Assembly (NCBI RefSeq): GCF_037176765.1
Contig: NC_090025.1
Span: forward strand, 171,476,040-171,540,039
Source: Anolis sagrei
Lineage: Eukaryota; Chordata; Lepidosauria; Squamata; Anolidae
Reading direction: 5' to 3'
DNA length: 64,000 bases
The notes beneath the pieces were generated by a model. That model was not told the DNA's origin, ran no database searches, and was given only the letters and a program-made list of their open reading frames with translations. This document shows, one piece after another, positions 49,101-59,039 of this stretch. How positions within the stretch are numbered: position 1 is the first letter of the stretch; each line of letters starts with the position of its first letter. The position numbers were made by a program, and so were the translations under genes.

Positions 49101-52100
49101 TTTGTTTTGTTTTTTTCATGTCAGGAGCGACTTGAGTAACTGCAAGTTGTTTCTGGTGTGAGAGAATTGACCGTCTACAAGGATGTTGCCCAGTGGGCAC
49201 CCAAATGTTTTACCATCTTGTGGGAGGCTTCTCTCATGTCCCCACATGGGAAGCTTGAGCTCATCCCACTCCCCAGATTCGATCCACAGACCTTTCAGTC
49301 AGCAGTCCTGCCGGCACAAGGATTTAACCCAGTGGTTCTCAACCTGTGGGTCCCCAGATGTTTTGGCCTTCTAACAGCTGGTAAATGGCTGAGATTTCTG
49401 GGAGTTGTAGGCCAAAACACCTGGGGACCCAAAGGTTGAGAACCACTGGGTTAACCCATTGTGCCACTGGGGGTTCCTATAAAGTAAAACTGTCTTTGAA
49501 GGCAATTCTCCTGACTCCTAATCTCCTATTGTTTCACAGGTGTCGTATTATACATGTATTGTGTGCACTGGTTCATGTACAGCCAGGCTTCCCCAGCACA
49601 CTGTGACAATGACCAAGAGTTGGAAAAGTGGTTCTAGCTGTGATATGAAAGATGCTGTTTAGCTCAGTGGTGGCCATAGTGGCATAGGGCTTAATTGCTT
49701 CTCATTTGGATTATTGTCCAAATAACCATCTGGATTATTGCCCAAATTGGATTGTTGTCCAATTATCTACAGACAACGTCGGCTCTTCGACTTAGAAATG
49801 GAAATGAGCACCACGCCTTAGAGTCAGACACTACTAGATGTAAGGTCAGGGGAGACCTTTACCTAATGGAGATGGATGGATCATTCATCCTTTTCCTTGG
49901 AATACAAGACATTGGCTTTTTGTATCTCCATGGAGCCAAGAAGGCCAGCAAATGTGGTTAAGCAAGGGAGACCAAAGCTATTCAGGTTTCTCATTCACCA
50001 AAGTTGTTTGGTGGGGCAAAGGCAAAGGATGCACATCCACATTTTCCTTTGCTGGAGAATAAAATGGAAATAAGCCTTTTACTTTTATTGAAAGTTTTAT
50101 ATATATTTCTAATTCTTCTGTAATGGAGATGGATGGATCATTCATCCTTTTCCTTGGAATACAAGACATTGGCCTTTTGTATCTCCATGGAGTCAAGAAG
50201 GCCAGCAAATGCGGTTAAGCAAGGGAGACCAAAGCCATTCAGGTTTCCCATTCACCAAAGTTGTTTGGTGGGGCAAAGGCAAAGGATGCACATCCACATT
50301 TTCCTTTGCTGGAGAATAAAATGGAAATAAGCCTTCATGTTTTTTCCTAAGAGGTGCTTTTTGCCTTCACACCATGCAAGTTGGTCTTATTTTTAACCAG
50401 CCATTGGCATAATTCCCCTTATTGGACCATAATGTGCAGCCTTCTTGAAATTAAAATGGAACTAACAGCTTAATTGGATTGCTTGTGCCCAGCAGTTGCT
50501 GTTGAGTCAGGCTTCAGTACAAAGCATTCAGATTCAGTAAGTTGTTAGGATATTCCACTGGGCTGTTTTGTTGGCGCACACAATTTTCCTGTGAATTTGG
50601 AATGGGGCACTGGCATTGTATGGCTTGATAATTACCACTGGACCTGGAAAGACTGGTGTGGCAGCTGAAATGCATGCCTGACAATTTACTATCACATTCC
50701 CTAACCTGGTGCCCTTTGTAGGTACCCGGCTCCTCTGGATCCATCCTGCAATGGTTCCCATAGTCCCATTGCCAGTATAGGTTATCATGGGGAAAACTGC
50801 TGTAATGCACATAGATCTGTTTACAAGATGCCCATTTCCTGAGTTTGAATTAGTTCTTTCTCGTTTGAAAATTGAGTTATGGAAAGAGGACAAACTTGTT
50901 CCTTTTCACATGCCATGCCTTCAATGTCAATGGAAAATATTAGAAGCTGATCTAGAAGTTTTTTGCCTTTCCCCTGTGCTAGCAGAATGTGCATTTTAGG
51001 CATGAACATGGCCTTTTTTATTTAATGTATTTTATACTACCTTTCGAAGAAGACGTTTACTTCTTGGGAGGAGAGCAGTGACCAATCTTGATAAAACAGT
51101 AAAGAGTAGAGACATCACACTGGCAACGAAGATCCACATAGTTAAAGCAATGTTATTCCCCTTATGGCGAGAGCTGGGCCATAAGGAAGGCTGAGCGAAG
51201 GAAGGTAGACACTTTTGAACTGTGGTGCTGGAGGAAAATTCTGAGAGTGCCTTGGACTGTGAGAAGATCAAACCAATCCGTACTCCAGGAAATAAAGCCC
51301 GACTGCTCACTGGAGGGAAGGATATTAGAGGCAAAGATGAAGTACTTTGGCCACATAATGAGAAGACAGGAAAGCTTGGAGAAGATAATGATGCTGGGGA
51401 AAATGGAAGGAAGCCAACCAAGGGCAAGATGAATGGAAGTTTTCCTTGCAGCCACTGGCTTGACCTTGAAGGAGCTGGGGGTGGCCATGGTCAACAGGGA
51501 TTCTGGCGTGGGCCGGTCCAGGAGGTCACGAAGAGCCAGAAGCAACTGAACAAATAAACAACAAAGCCCACATTTCCACCAAATAAATACATGCATTTGC
51601 TAATTATGACCAACACAATAATCAAGAAGCCTCAACATGACTTAAATGGGTAGATAGTCCAAGATAGTATTTACACTCATCTTTAAAGTAGTGAACATGG
51701 AACAGTTCACTGTTCTGAGATCAATGCATTCCTCAATCAACAAGTAACACAGGAGAAACCTTCCTCTGTGTGTTCTTCAAGTAAACCTTCAGCCAGCAAT
51801 GATGATTCATTTTCAAGAGGGCCTTTTCTAAGGAAAACAGACAGCCCTCCACATTTGCGAGTTTTTCTTTCCCAGATTTGATTATTTGTGAGTTTGTACC
51901 AGCTTCTTAACTAACTCAATCTTCTTGCTCCATTCCTTGTATTCCAGCCTCTCTCCATCTCCTGTACTCTCCCAAGATCCACTGGCTCACCCCACTGCTT
52001 CTGAGAGGAGAAAACTGGAGCAGAAGGAGTGGTGTGAGTTAGTGGATGACCAGGAGTAGCTTTAAAAGGTGGTCAAGGTGTCTTTGGAATGGCAAGATGG

Positions 52101-55100
52101 CAATTTTGGCCGGACAGGAGACATGGAGGAGAAGCTGGAGCACAGACTAGCAAGGGGTTTGGCAAGGAATAGGTTTCTCAGACCAGCATGAAAAGCTGGC
52201 TGAGGCTTCAAGGCAGTCAGGTCAGGGCTCTTGGTGGGAAAGAAGTCAGTAACATGTATGCTGGGGAGGGATTACACTTTTTAACTTTTGTGGGGATCTT
52301 TCTGAGTGTACTTGACCCATAATGCCTTGCCATAATGAAGTCTGAACCCCTGGAGGCTAAGGATTTTCCACTTGGCAATCTGAGGCAACTTACCAGTTTT
52401 AGGGCAGACCCCCTGCCTCCGCCCCCTTCCAAGCATGTGTCCAGGTTTGTGGCATAGCAATTAGAAGGTACAATTTAGTCTCTAAGGAGATGGATCTATT
52501 CTGACCCGATAACTGAAGAATTAGATAGCCCCACTAGCAAATTTAAAGTAATATTAATGATGGCAAAAATCCATGGGAAGCAAATTGCTTCAGTGGGTGT
52601 AACGAGTTCAGATATGTGGTGCAAGCCTCAAAATTGAAGAGAGTATAATATCAAGAGCCATCTGTAGCAATAACCAAGCCAGCTCTGGCCCTTAAGACAG
52701 ATAAGCTTTCTCTTTTAAATTGCAAGGGAACGCTGTGGTTCTCCAGTCTTAAAGGTGGGCCTGGAAGTAAATTATCTTCTGCTTGGGACAACGTCTCCAC
52801 CTGTTTCATAAAACCTTAAGCTAACCATTTATAGGCCCCCAGAATATGATCTTAAATTCTTCTTGCATTAGTTATATGATCCAATTCGTGTGTTTTTATT
52901 TGACTATAAATCATTTCAGTGTGATATGTATGTTAGATAAAGTTTTTGGCAAGTAAAAACTCAACTGCATCAAAGCATCGATATGGGTTTCATCTCATCC
53001 ATTTCTTACTTCATATTTCCCATGACACTTCCTGGGGTTGAAGCCTAGGTGAGAACCTTTGGGACTCTCGTTTTAAGCTCTGCCATTGCTTGAAGTCTAT
53101 CAAATTGGAAGAAAATGTTTATCAGAATAGAATCAAGCTACAAGGCTCCATCCCCACCCAACCACTCCATGCTTTTTCCATATGGCTAATGGAGACGCCC
53201 AGTCATAAAAAGATCTCAGTGACTCTATGGCAACTCTGTGTATTCCCACTGTTAAACTGCTGAACTTAATTGTTTTTATTGGAGATCACCAGTTTTTTTG
53301 TGGGGGGAGCAGAGAGGAGAAAGCCCCAAGTACCGGTGTGTACAGGAAAATATTAATCACCAAATTAGCGCCGTCTTTGCTTGCCAACCTTGACCGCTTT
53401 CTCTGCTTTCCACAGTGACGCTAATAGAGACACTGTTCTCTGGAGCGCCAGCCATGGCTCTCTGCTACTTTTTAATGCCTTCTGACTTACCTTGGCCAAA
53501 ATACATACGTTCCCTGCCAAAACCAACCACATACTACTGTTCACTTAGATGTTGAGGCCTCTCACGTCCTTTTCAGACCTCCAGTAGACCTTGGAAATCA
53601 GAAATTGGACATTGTTATTTTTTCCTTTTGACCTTTTGAATCAATGATGGCAAAGCAACAAGTTCTGTTGGAGCTTCAACAGCAGAAACACAGAAGCAAG
53701 ATTTTCTTGGATTGTCCCTAGCTGAGGGTTTGGACTTCAAATTGGTCACGGGCCTCTTGCTAGAAAAAATATGAAAAGAGGTTGCTTCAGTTTGAGGGAG
53801 AGCAATCTCTAAACTGTAGGCAAACTTTCTGTGAAAGACTATACAGAATTCACTAATGCCCACCACTATGAACATTTTGTGTTTCAACAGAGGTCTTGTG
53901 GTGGAATTTGGTGAAACCATTCTATATTAAAGCTCTTGATTGTAATTATCAAGAAAGGGTCAAAGGAGATGAAGAAAAATGCTTACCCAATCTTGTACAT
54001 AGAATAGAATAGAATAGCTTTCCCCAGCACACATGGCAAAACAACATACACATTCCTTAATCATTTCAACACTTCAAGATACTTAAATCTTATTTGTTGA
54101 ATCAAATATATTAATTCACATGGTGGAATCTATTCCAGACAAGATGGTCAGAGTGCTGCTCCCATAAGCTGTGTGACTTCTGGGGATCCAGCGAGACATA
54201 AGCTTGCTAAAACAATAAAACTGTGCATTTGTAACAACTACCCAGTCATATATGTAGCATTCAAAGACTTACTCATGTAAGTTTGGAATATTAGGAATTT
54301 TATTACACTTTTATAACCTTTTGTGGACTTAAGTTAGTCCCAAAGGTGCTACAGAGTCCCATGTGCTGATAGTCAAGACTAACACAACCATGTCTTTGAA
54401 TTCAACACACATGATTCAACTAACTACCTCTACATTTTAGATTGTTACTGAGTGCACCCTGGGAAACACCATCAATGTTTTCCAGTATCACCAAAAAAAT
54501 AATTTTCTAATCTGTGCATATTCCTGTTAAAATACCATGGGTCATGGAGACCATTCGTACTGCAAAATTATAGCAGTTTGATACCACTTTAACTAGTGTC
54601 CATCCTATGAAATCCTGAGTTGTAGAGTTTGTTGTGACAACACAGCACTCTGAGGGAGAAGTGTAAATACTGCACAAGCGGCAAATCCCAGCATTCCATA
54701 GCATTGAGCCATGGAAGTTACTGGTGTCAAACCTCTATAATACTGTAGTGTGGGTAAGGTCATAGTCATATTCTGATATGCCATTTCTGTTGGTGGTTGG
54801 AGTCAAAGAATATTTAAGGGCCACAGATTTTTGCAGTCCTGTCCTAAACAATGCAGTGACTAGGAAATGTGCGCAAAAGGGTTTTACTGCATTCATGCCT
54901 TACTTGGGGGCTTCCCATAGGTAACACACTGGTGATTGGTGGGCAGAATTCTGGGCTAGATGAATCTTTGTTTAAAATGTCCAGAATCTGATGTTTTTCA
55001 TGCATGTACAAATTCTGTTCTCTGCATCTCTTGTTGGGTTGCAGTTAGTAAATCAAATGCCATCAGTGTGGAATTGGACTTTGCTTTGCTATTGACGTAT

Positions 55101-57926
55101 TTATCCACTTTTTATTTTCTTTGCAGGATAAGTTTCTTATTTTCTTTGGCACTTCCACTGTGATCATATTGCCAAACAGTGATAATGTGATTTGGACCCA
55201 CATTGCACATCTGGTATACGTAGTAGCTAAAAAATAGCACTGAGTGCCTTCCATCAGTTTCAGAAGGAATGAGAGAAGAAATTCACATCAAGAATGGCAG
55301 TTGATGAAAGAGAATAGTTGCCTCCGCTCCTTATTTGAGAATAATTAAATTAAGGGGTAACCTAACTGTTGACTCTAGAATAAACCAAGTTACAAGAAAA
55401 CTGATTTTTCCCCAAAACCCTCTATCTCTTGTACCTGTAAAGGAGGAGAGTGCAGTGTGTGGCTTTCCAGATGCTGTTGGATTGCAACTCAGTCAGTGTA
55501 AACAATCTTAGGTGATGGGAGCTGTCCTAGAGGGCCACAAGTTGTTCATTCCTGCTGTAGAGCAGCCATAGAAAAACTCATTTGATCATCCTAATTATGT
55601 TTGCTGAATAACATCAATTTCTCAGCTCTAAAAGTTTTCCTTAAATGTTTTTTTTTTCTCCCCCTGGGAGGGGATATTTTATTTAGCAGAACATTGGGCT
55701 TTGAGTGAGATTTTATTATGGACCTTAAACATTTCTCTTTCACAGGGTGTACCTGTAATGGCCATAAGAAACAAAATGATCTCTGAGGGGTTAAATCCAG
55801 ATCTCCTTGAGTAAGTGGCAACTTCTTTTTAGTTTGAACGTTAGTGTCATTGAGACCTGGTGGAGTTGGGGTTTGCAACTAGGAAGGGGGGGAAGCTTAC
55901 CATAGATACTCATATATTAGCCCCCGGAGGCGAAGTAGGTACAATTGCTAAGCTGCTGGATTTGCTGACCAAAAGGTCAGCGGTTTGAATCCAGGGAGCA
56001 GGGTGAGGTCCCAATGTTAGCCCCAATCTAGCAGTTCGAAAACGTGCAAATGTGAGTAGTTCAAAAGGTACTGCTCCAGCAGGAAGGTTCCATTCAGTCA
56101 TGCCGGCCACATGGCCTTGGAGGCGTCTACAGACGATGCTAGCTCTTTGGATTAGAAATGGAGATGAGCACCACCCCCAGAGTAGGACACAACTAGACCT
56201 TTACCTTTATATACCACTGTGTGAATTAGGGGCAGCCTTTAGGCCAGAATTATGGATTTTGACATGACCTGTGAATAAGCCATGGGTCATACTGCTAAGA
56301 TGTGGAAGTTCAGCATCAGTTGTAGGGGCACTCACTTCCCCCATTTCTCTGCACAGGCATTAAAACAAAAACAGAAGTGGATGGCAGTGGAAAGGATAAA
56401 GGAGCTTGATGCTTCTTTTAGGTTTTTCCAGGATGGGCTAACCCCTTGCCTTTCCCTATGTTACTCAAAGAAAGGGATGATAAGAGTCAAACAACAGTAT
56501 TAACATTGTATAAGCCATTCCAGGTTTGGGTATTCAATTTCTTGACTAACATTTCTAGACTTATATACATTATGTTGGTTTTTTTAGAAGTTTCAAGAGA
56601 ACCTTGAAAATCGAATTAAGATGTATGTGTCAATAGACTTCGAATAAGAAATATAATTTAAGCCCTTCCAGGGGAACGTTTAAGTTATTTGGGAAACGTC
56701 CTGCATTATCAGCCTGAAGAAGCTGTGCTTCCTCTCTCAGGAGATGCAAATCTTGTGCAGGAATCCTAACCAGATTACTAACTGAAGCCCTGTACAGGGA
56801 GAGATCTACTCCCGTGCTATGGCAGCTCCACTGGCTGCCAGTCTGTTTCCAGGCTAAATACAAAGTGCTGGTTATTACCTTTAAAGCCCTAAAGGATTCA
56901 GATCCAGGTTATTTGACTGACTGCATCTCCACCTATAAAGAAACCCGGGCACTACAGTCATTGGAGGAGGCCCTGCTCTCATTCTGACCCCTATCTCAAG
57001 CACGGCTGGCGGGATTGAGAGAGAGAGGGCCTTCTCCCCAGTCACCCTCCTTCTCTGAAACTCCCTCCATAAAGAAATAAAGCTGCCCTCCTTTCTCTCC
57101 TTCAAAAAACAGCTGAAAGCCTATCTTTGCTCACAAGCATATAGAGAGGAGGAGGAGGAGGGTTAGATGAAGAGAAGCTAATACCAGACAGTTGATTGGA
57201 TAGTATAAATGCACTTGAGCCTTTTTAGATCACGTTAGCCTATTTCACAACTTTGGCCATGCAATGTATGCACACATTTGTGAACCTTCATGTTGTTTTG
57301 ATATATTAAATTGGATGTTTTATGTTTAAGTTCTATGTTAGTTATAATTTTCAATTGATTATGTTTCATTTAAATTATAGTTGTTATGCTGAAGTTGCTA
57401 TTTATGTGGTGTTTTCTTGGGTTTTTATATTTGCATTTAATGTTATTGAGGCACTGAAAGTTTGCCTTTTTGTTTGTTGGAATCCACCCTGAGTCCCCCA
57501 GGGGAGATAGGACGAAATATAAGTAAAGTTTCATTATTATTTATTATTGTAACTCCAGTGTAACCTTATCTCACATTTACAGCCTCCTTGCACACTCTTG
57601 CATATATTACACCTTATTGGCCCTCTTCATACAGTTGGTGCAGGCATTCTCTAGAAAAAAACAGTGTTTCTTAGTTGTGAATTATTTTAATGTTGGTTTT
57701 TGTTTTTTTTGTTTTTTGCTGTGTTGCTGCTGTGGCCTAATGCAGCTACTCTTCCAGAAGCTCTTAAAGTCTGACACTTAGTTTTTATGTCTGTTGGCAT
57801 TCTAAACTATGGAGTTGTGATTTCTTACTTTTCCCTTTCAGTACACCAGACGCTGCAGTGCCTGGTTGGGAAGATGAAGCAAACGCAGAGGAATCCTCTG
57901 ACAGCGAATGCTCCTTTAGTGACTAG
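40073..57926 (+). CDS. WASHC3: WASHC3 (CCDC53), WASH complex subunit 3 (whole coding span, 7 exons)
   Basis: WASHC3 is a small subunit of the five-part WASH regulatory complex (WASHC1-5), which activates Arp2/3 on endosomes for cargo sorting. Coding exons: 40073-40123, 45161-45259, 48254-48319, 48654-48785, 48917-49024, 55746-55810, 57842-57926, total 606 nt, 201 codons plus stop (human is 194 as I recall). The protein has a conserved N-terminus (MDEDGLPLVGSGIDLTK), a helical coiled-coil stretch at about residues 18-76 (QQKRTVAFLNQFVVHTVQFL, LSLRIQQIETTLNILDAK), a variable linker, the conserved AKDPRYARYLKMVQVGVPVM block (138-157) and an acidic tail ESSDSECSFSD. All junctions are GT-AG and in phase. 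Length differences lie in the linker and C-terminus. It follows NUP37 in the same direction but has its own promoter. Confidence 0.97.
40208..41252. repeat. 249-bp-period tandem array built on a hAT MITE
   Basis: The marker TGTTTACAAG recurs at 40411, 40660, 40909 and 41158, an exact 249-bp spacing. Each unit holds GGTCTATCAAGTCAGTTTCC, AGAGTCACATTGATCTCATG, GGCAGAAACACAATGCCCCA and a MITE piece (AGGCCTGAGCAAACTTGGGC, CCAGGTGTTTTGGACTTCAA). About four units plus partial ends are present in WASHC3 intron 1. Because 249 is divisible by three, a long repetitive frame runs through it, but it shows no gene features. Confidence 0.9.
41253..41731 (+). mobile_element. CR1 LINE 3' end inserted into the array
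   Basis: Encodes REDIDKLECVQRRATKMIKG, ELGMFSLKKKRLRGDMIAMY and, in another frame, RKNFLTVRAVQQWNSLPQSV; the 3' end is GGTCTCTTCCAACTCTTTGA with TTCTATGATTCTA. It splits a MITE copy: ACTGGGGACC lies to the left and AGGTGTTTTGGATTTCAGCT resumes at 41732. Confidence 0.88.
41866..42142 (+). mobile_element. Penelope-like element terminal region
   Basis: GTCGAAGGCTTTCATGGCTG at the left, then CTAATCAAGGTGGCCAATTT, ATATATAAACCCAATGTTCC and the block CTGAGGATGCTTTCCACAGA, GCAAAATGTCAGGAGAG, CATACAGCCCGAAAAACCTA. Both CpG sites of the hammerhead-like core are lost and helix II is weakened. Confidence 0.75.
42167..42545 (-). mobile_element. CR1 LINE 3' end
   Basis: The minus strand encodes ASLFSAALETRKRNNGFKLQ and NMRKNFLTVRAVQQWNSLPR; the terminal TCATAGAATTTGGGCCATCC lies at the left. 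It faces the plus-strand copy at 41253, with a Penelope piece between them. Confidence 0.85.
42710..43170 (-). mobile_element. L2-like LINE/SINE 3' end
   Basis: (AAT)n tail, TTTGTTTCCCACCCCATCTC, CCCAGAGGGACTTGGGGCGG and CTTACAAGACAACAACTATA: the terminal module in reverse orientation. Beyond about 42800 it is A-rich and only weakly similar to a LINE 3' UTR. Confidence 0.5.
43706..44195 (+). mobile_element. Penelope-like element with inverted 5' end
   Basis: The left part (43706-43803, TGTTGAAGGCTTTCATGACC to CTCTCCTGACATTTCA) is the terminal block in reverse. It is followed by a plus-strand coding remnant (CTGAACACAGCATATTATTT, ACACAGGGAAGCCATTGAAA, AGGAGGAAACCATGAAAATG) homologous to 23860-24010. 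A reversed piece joined to the sense body is typical of Penelope insertions. Confidence 0.75.
44195..44298 (+). mobile_element. SINE family A, 3' half
   Basis: CATCCAGGCATCCCCTGGGC, AGACAGCCAATTCTCTCACA, CCAGAAGCGACTTACAGTTT and CTCAAGTCGCTCCTGACATG with an A-rich tail; 5' truncated. Confidence 0.8.
44300..45150. other. WASHC3 intron 1, nothing recognised
   Basis: AT-rich intron before the exon at 45161. No repeat ends or other exons seen. Confidence 0.5.
45161..45259 (+). CDS. WASHC3: WASHC3 coding exon 2 (residues 18-50)
   Basis: Acceptor TACAATACAG, donor GAGGAG|GTATGT; 99 nt, phase 0. Encodes VPAIQQKRTVAFLNQFVVHT and VQFLNRFSTVCEE, identical to human as far as I recall. Confidence 0.97.
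45552..45755 (+). mobile_element. SINE family B, 5' truncated
   Basis: GCAAATGTGAGTAGATCAAT, ATGCAGTCATGCTGACCACA, TGACCTAGGAGGCGTCTACA, ACTGGACTTAATGTCAAGGG and a CTTTACTT tail. Confidence 0.8.
45756..45860 (+). mobile_element. LINE/SINE 3'-end fragment
   Basis: CAGTCCCCCCAGGAAGATGA, GGTGGGATACAAATAAAG and (TTG)n: another L2/CR1-group terminal module. Confidence 0.5.
46797..46880 (+). mobile_element. SINE family A, 5' head
   Basis: AGTGGGTTAAACCCTTGTGC, TGGCAGGACTGAAGGTCGGA and the B box GGTTCAAATCC, then GGGGAGAGCG; 3' truncated. Confidence 0.75.
47015..47635 (+). mobile_element. L2-like LINE 3' end
   Basis: Encodes CQLHWLPVFYQAQFKVLTLA and YKALNGSGPAYLSEHISLYD; 3' end GAGGCTGCCCTGAGTTCCTT, GTGGGATACAAGTAAAT-like and (AATA)n. 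Frame-damaged. WASHC3 intron 2. Confidence 0.8.
48254..48319 (+). CDS. WASHC3: WASHC3 coding exon 3 (residues 51-72)
   Basis: Acceptor TTTTCCCAG, donor GCAAAG|GTTTGT; 66 nt, phase 0. Encodes KLSALSLRIQQIETTLNILD and AK, the end of the coiled coil. Confidence 0.97.
48654..48785 (+). CDS. WASHC3: WASHC3 coding exon 4 (residues 73-116)
   Basis: Acceptor CATTTTCAG, donor TTAGAG|GTAAAA; 132 nt, phase 0. Encodes LSSIPGLEDVKLEVSSTSDN followed by the low-conservation, Ser/Thr/Pro-rich linker. Confidence 0.95.
48917..49024 (+). CDS. WASHC3: WASHC3 coding exon 5 (residues 117-152)
   Basis: Acceptor GTATGATAG, donor CAAGTG|GTAAGC; 108 nt, phase 0. Encodes the linker end (GNSPEAGQQKTEEDTKNITT) and the conserved VAKDPRYARYLKMVQV. 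Confidence 0.96.
49094..49477 (-). mobile_element. SINE family A split by a hAT insertion
   Basis: Minus-strand SINE A with tail at 49094-49118; body GACTTGAGTAACTGCAAGTT, box region GATTCGATCCACAGACC and head CCCATTGTGCCACTGGGGGT. A 119-bp element (49330-49448) sits inside its 5' head. Confidence 0.85.
49330..49448. mobile_element. Short hAT MITE with 39-bp inverted ends
   Basis: CAGTGGTTCTCAACCTGTGG and the reverse complement of CCTTTGGGTT-type right end form inverted repeats of about 39 bp with three mismatches. Flanks ATTTAACC (49322-49329) and GGTTAACC (49449-49456) match at 6 of 8, consistent with a hAT target duplication inside SINE A. Confidence 0.85.
49761..49864 (+). mobile_element. 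SINE family B 3' fragment
   Basis: ATCTACAGACAACGTCGGCT, GAAATGGAAATGAGCACCAC and CTACTAGATGTAAGGTCAGG with GACCTTTACCTA. Confidence 0.75.
49864..50336. repeat. Tandem duplication, about 216-bp units, 257-bp period
   Basis: Unit 1 (49864-50079) and unit 2 (50121-50336) both start TAATGGAGATGGATGGATCA and end GAAATAAGCCTT. They differ at about five positions by eye, all transitions. The first copy begins right at the tail of the SINE B fragment. 41 bases separate the units. Confidence 0.85.
50500..50900 (-). other. Unidentified coding-like remnant (fossil candidate)
   Basis: The minus strand holds a protein-like stretch with Gly/Pro-rich composition (ITYTGNGTMGTIAGWI, GPVVIIKPYNASAPFQIH). 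It has no homology I can name and no exon-like splice sites. It may be an old mobile-element or virus-derived piece. It is broken. Confidence 0.25.
51028..51575 (+). mobile_element. BovB (RTE) LINE, 3' part
   Basis: Plus-strand BovB C-terminal region: SRDITLATKIHIVKAMLFPL, RVPWTVRRSNQSVLQEI, LEAKMKYFGHIMRRQESLEK and a final run with GGGATTCTGGCGTGGGCCGG, ACGAAGAGCCAGAAGCAACT and GAACAAATAAACAAC. It is longer than the two minus-strand copies but frame-damaged. Confidence 0.85.
51580..55740. other. WASHC3 intron 5, little recognised
   Basis: Apart from a MITE at 54555-54745 and an old MITE-like end near 51840-51900 (ACAGCCCTCCACATTTGCGA), no exon or named repeat was found in this stretch of about 4 kb. 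A short (GAATA)n run lies at 54001-54015. Confidence 0.5.
54555..54745. mobile_element. MITE, same family as 7125-7312
   Basis: GCAGTTTGATACCACTTTAA, CTATGAAATCCTGAGTTGTA and the inverted right arm AAATCCCAGCATTCCATAGC, ATTGAGCCATGGAAGTTACT, GGTGTCAAAC. An old copy; a smaller piece lies at about 59970-60040. Confidence 0.6.
55746..55810 (+). CDS. WASHC3: WASHC3 coding exon 6 (residues 153-174)
   Basis: Acceptor CTTTCACAG, donor CTTGA|GTAAGT; 65 nt, phase 2. Encodes GVPVMAIRNKMISEGLNPDL and L with a split codon completed as Asp174 by the next exon. Confidence 0.96.
55918..56214 (+). mobile_element. SINE family B, near full length
   Basis: CCCCGGAGGCGAAGTAGGTA (decayed A box), GCGGTTTGAATCC (B box), GCAAATGTGAGTAGTTCAAA, CGGCCACATGGCCTTGGAGG and a CTTTACCTTTA end. 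Confidence 0.8.
56735..57550 (+). mobile_element. L2-like LINE 3' end
   Basis: Encodes VLWQLHWLPVCFQAKYKVLV, ITFKALKDSDPGYLTDCIST and later LCSQAYREEEEEG-type sequence; 3' end ATCCACCCTGAGTCCCCCAG, GAAATATAAGTAAAG and (TTAT)n. WASHC3 intron 6. Confidence 0.78.
57842..57926 (+). CDS. WASHC3: WASHC3 terminal coding exon (residues 174-201)
   Basis: Acceptor CCCTTTCAG at 57841. Encodes TPDAAVPGWEDEANAEESSD and SECSFSD, then TAG (57924-57926). The acidic Ser-rich end matches human EESSDSESSFSD. Confidence 0.96.
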
Positions 57927-58707
57927 AGGCTTTGGGATATGGGGTTTTGTAGTGTGTGTGCATCCATGGTTTTTCTTCAGAGGCCCTTCTCAAACTTCAT
58001 TTGTGAGTACTTAATCTGAAGGATTGCCAGGTGGCTTAATCCAGACCAAGTATTCTTTAAGAAAGAATAATGTTGCACTGGGATCTTCTCATTGTCTTCC
58101 AGAGAGTTTTAAATGGAGGCCCCAGTCACTGCTGAAGGGAGGCTGGCAGCATGTGCACTGAAATTCACTGTGTAGTGGCCTTTACTTAGATTGTGGTTGT
58201 TCCAAGAAAGCTCAGGGTGAAGTTAAGGTGTGAGAGGGACTCATATTCATGTGTATAAACCCAACAGAATTCTGTCACTCAGACCATTCTTTGGGCAAAA
58301 CCTTGTAAATTACCTCAAAATGTTTTGGCTTTCCCCTCCATACGGCTAACTAAATGCTATGTATTATTTCTTGCATTGTGTTCCTTCATGATTGAATTGG
58401 AATTCAAACTTCAATTTGCATATATTGGGATAAATATTTGTTTGTCCCAGTAATTTAAGACATAGGCCTAAAGAAGAAGAGAGGAGCTTGGTGGTTGTAT
58501 GAAACGAACCAATCTTTATTCTGAGAGATGAAACTGCTACACAAAAATGCTGCACTGTTTTTCCCATTGTCTAGCTTTTCGCTCTTAAGGTAACGTAGCA
58601 GGAAAAAAAAATCTGCCTTTTGTATCACTGCCAGCCAAGTCGACTGGATTCCAATGGTATTTCAGTGTCTGGTGTAGCATTTCTTGTTTCTTGTTCATCC
58701 ATATTAC

Positions 58708-58713
58708 AATAAA
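58708..58713 (+). promoter_or_regulatory. WASHC3: Candidate WASHC3 polyadenylation signal
   Basis: AATAAA in ATTACAATAAAGCC, about 780 bp after the stop codon, the first canonical hexamer seen downstream. An ATTAAA near 61160 is a weaker alternative. The 3' UTR between has no recognised repeat. Confidence 0.55.
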
Positions 58714-59039
58714 GCCAAGAAAAAAAAGATTCAGGTTGCTTATAGGGGGAAAACCTTATTTTCTTAGGGATTTTTAGTATAGTAAAGCAAATATTTCTGT
58801 GACTTAGCATTTGAAAGGTTGCTGCAACCAAACTGCTTACACACAAGACCTACTGCTTATTTCAAAACAAATGAGTTACATGATAAAGAGATCCGTTGTT
58901 AGGTTTTCAAAGTGAATATGTCTTAATGGGTGGGGAAAGAAGAATCGGAAGGAGCCTTGGCGATCAAATACTATATAAAGGACCCTAAGTAAATTTTCAA
59001 CATTGCGTCCCATCCATATTACACAAATATAATGTTCTG

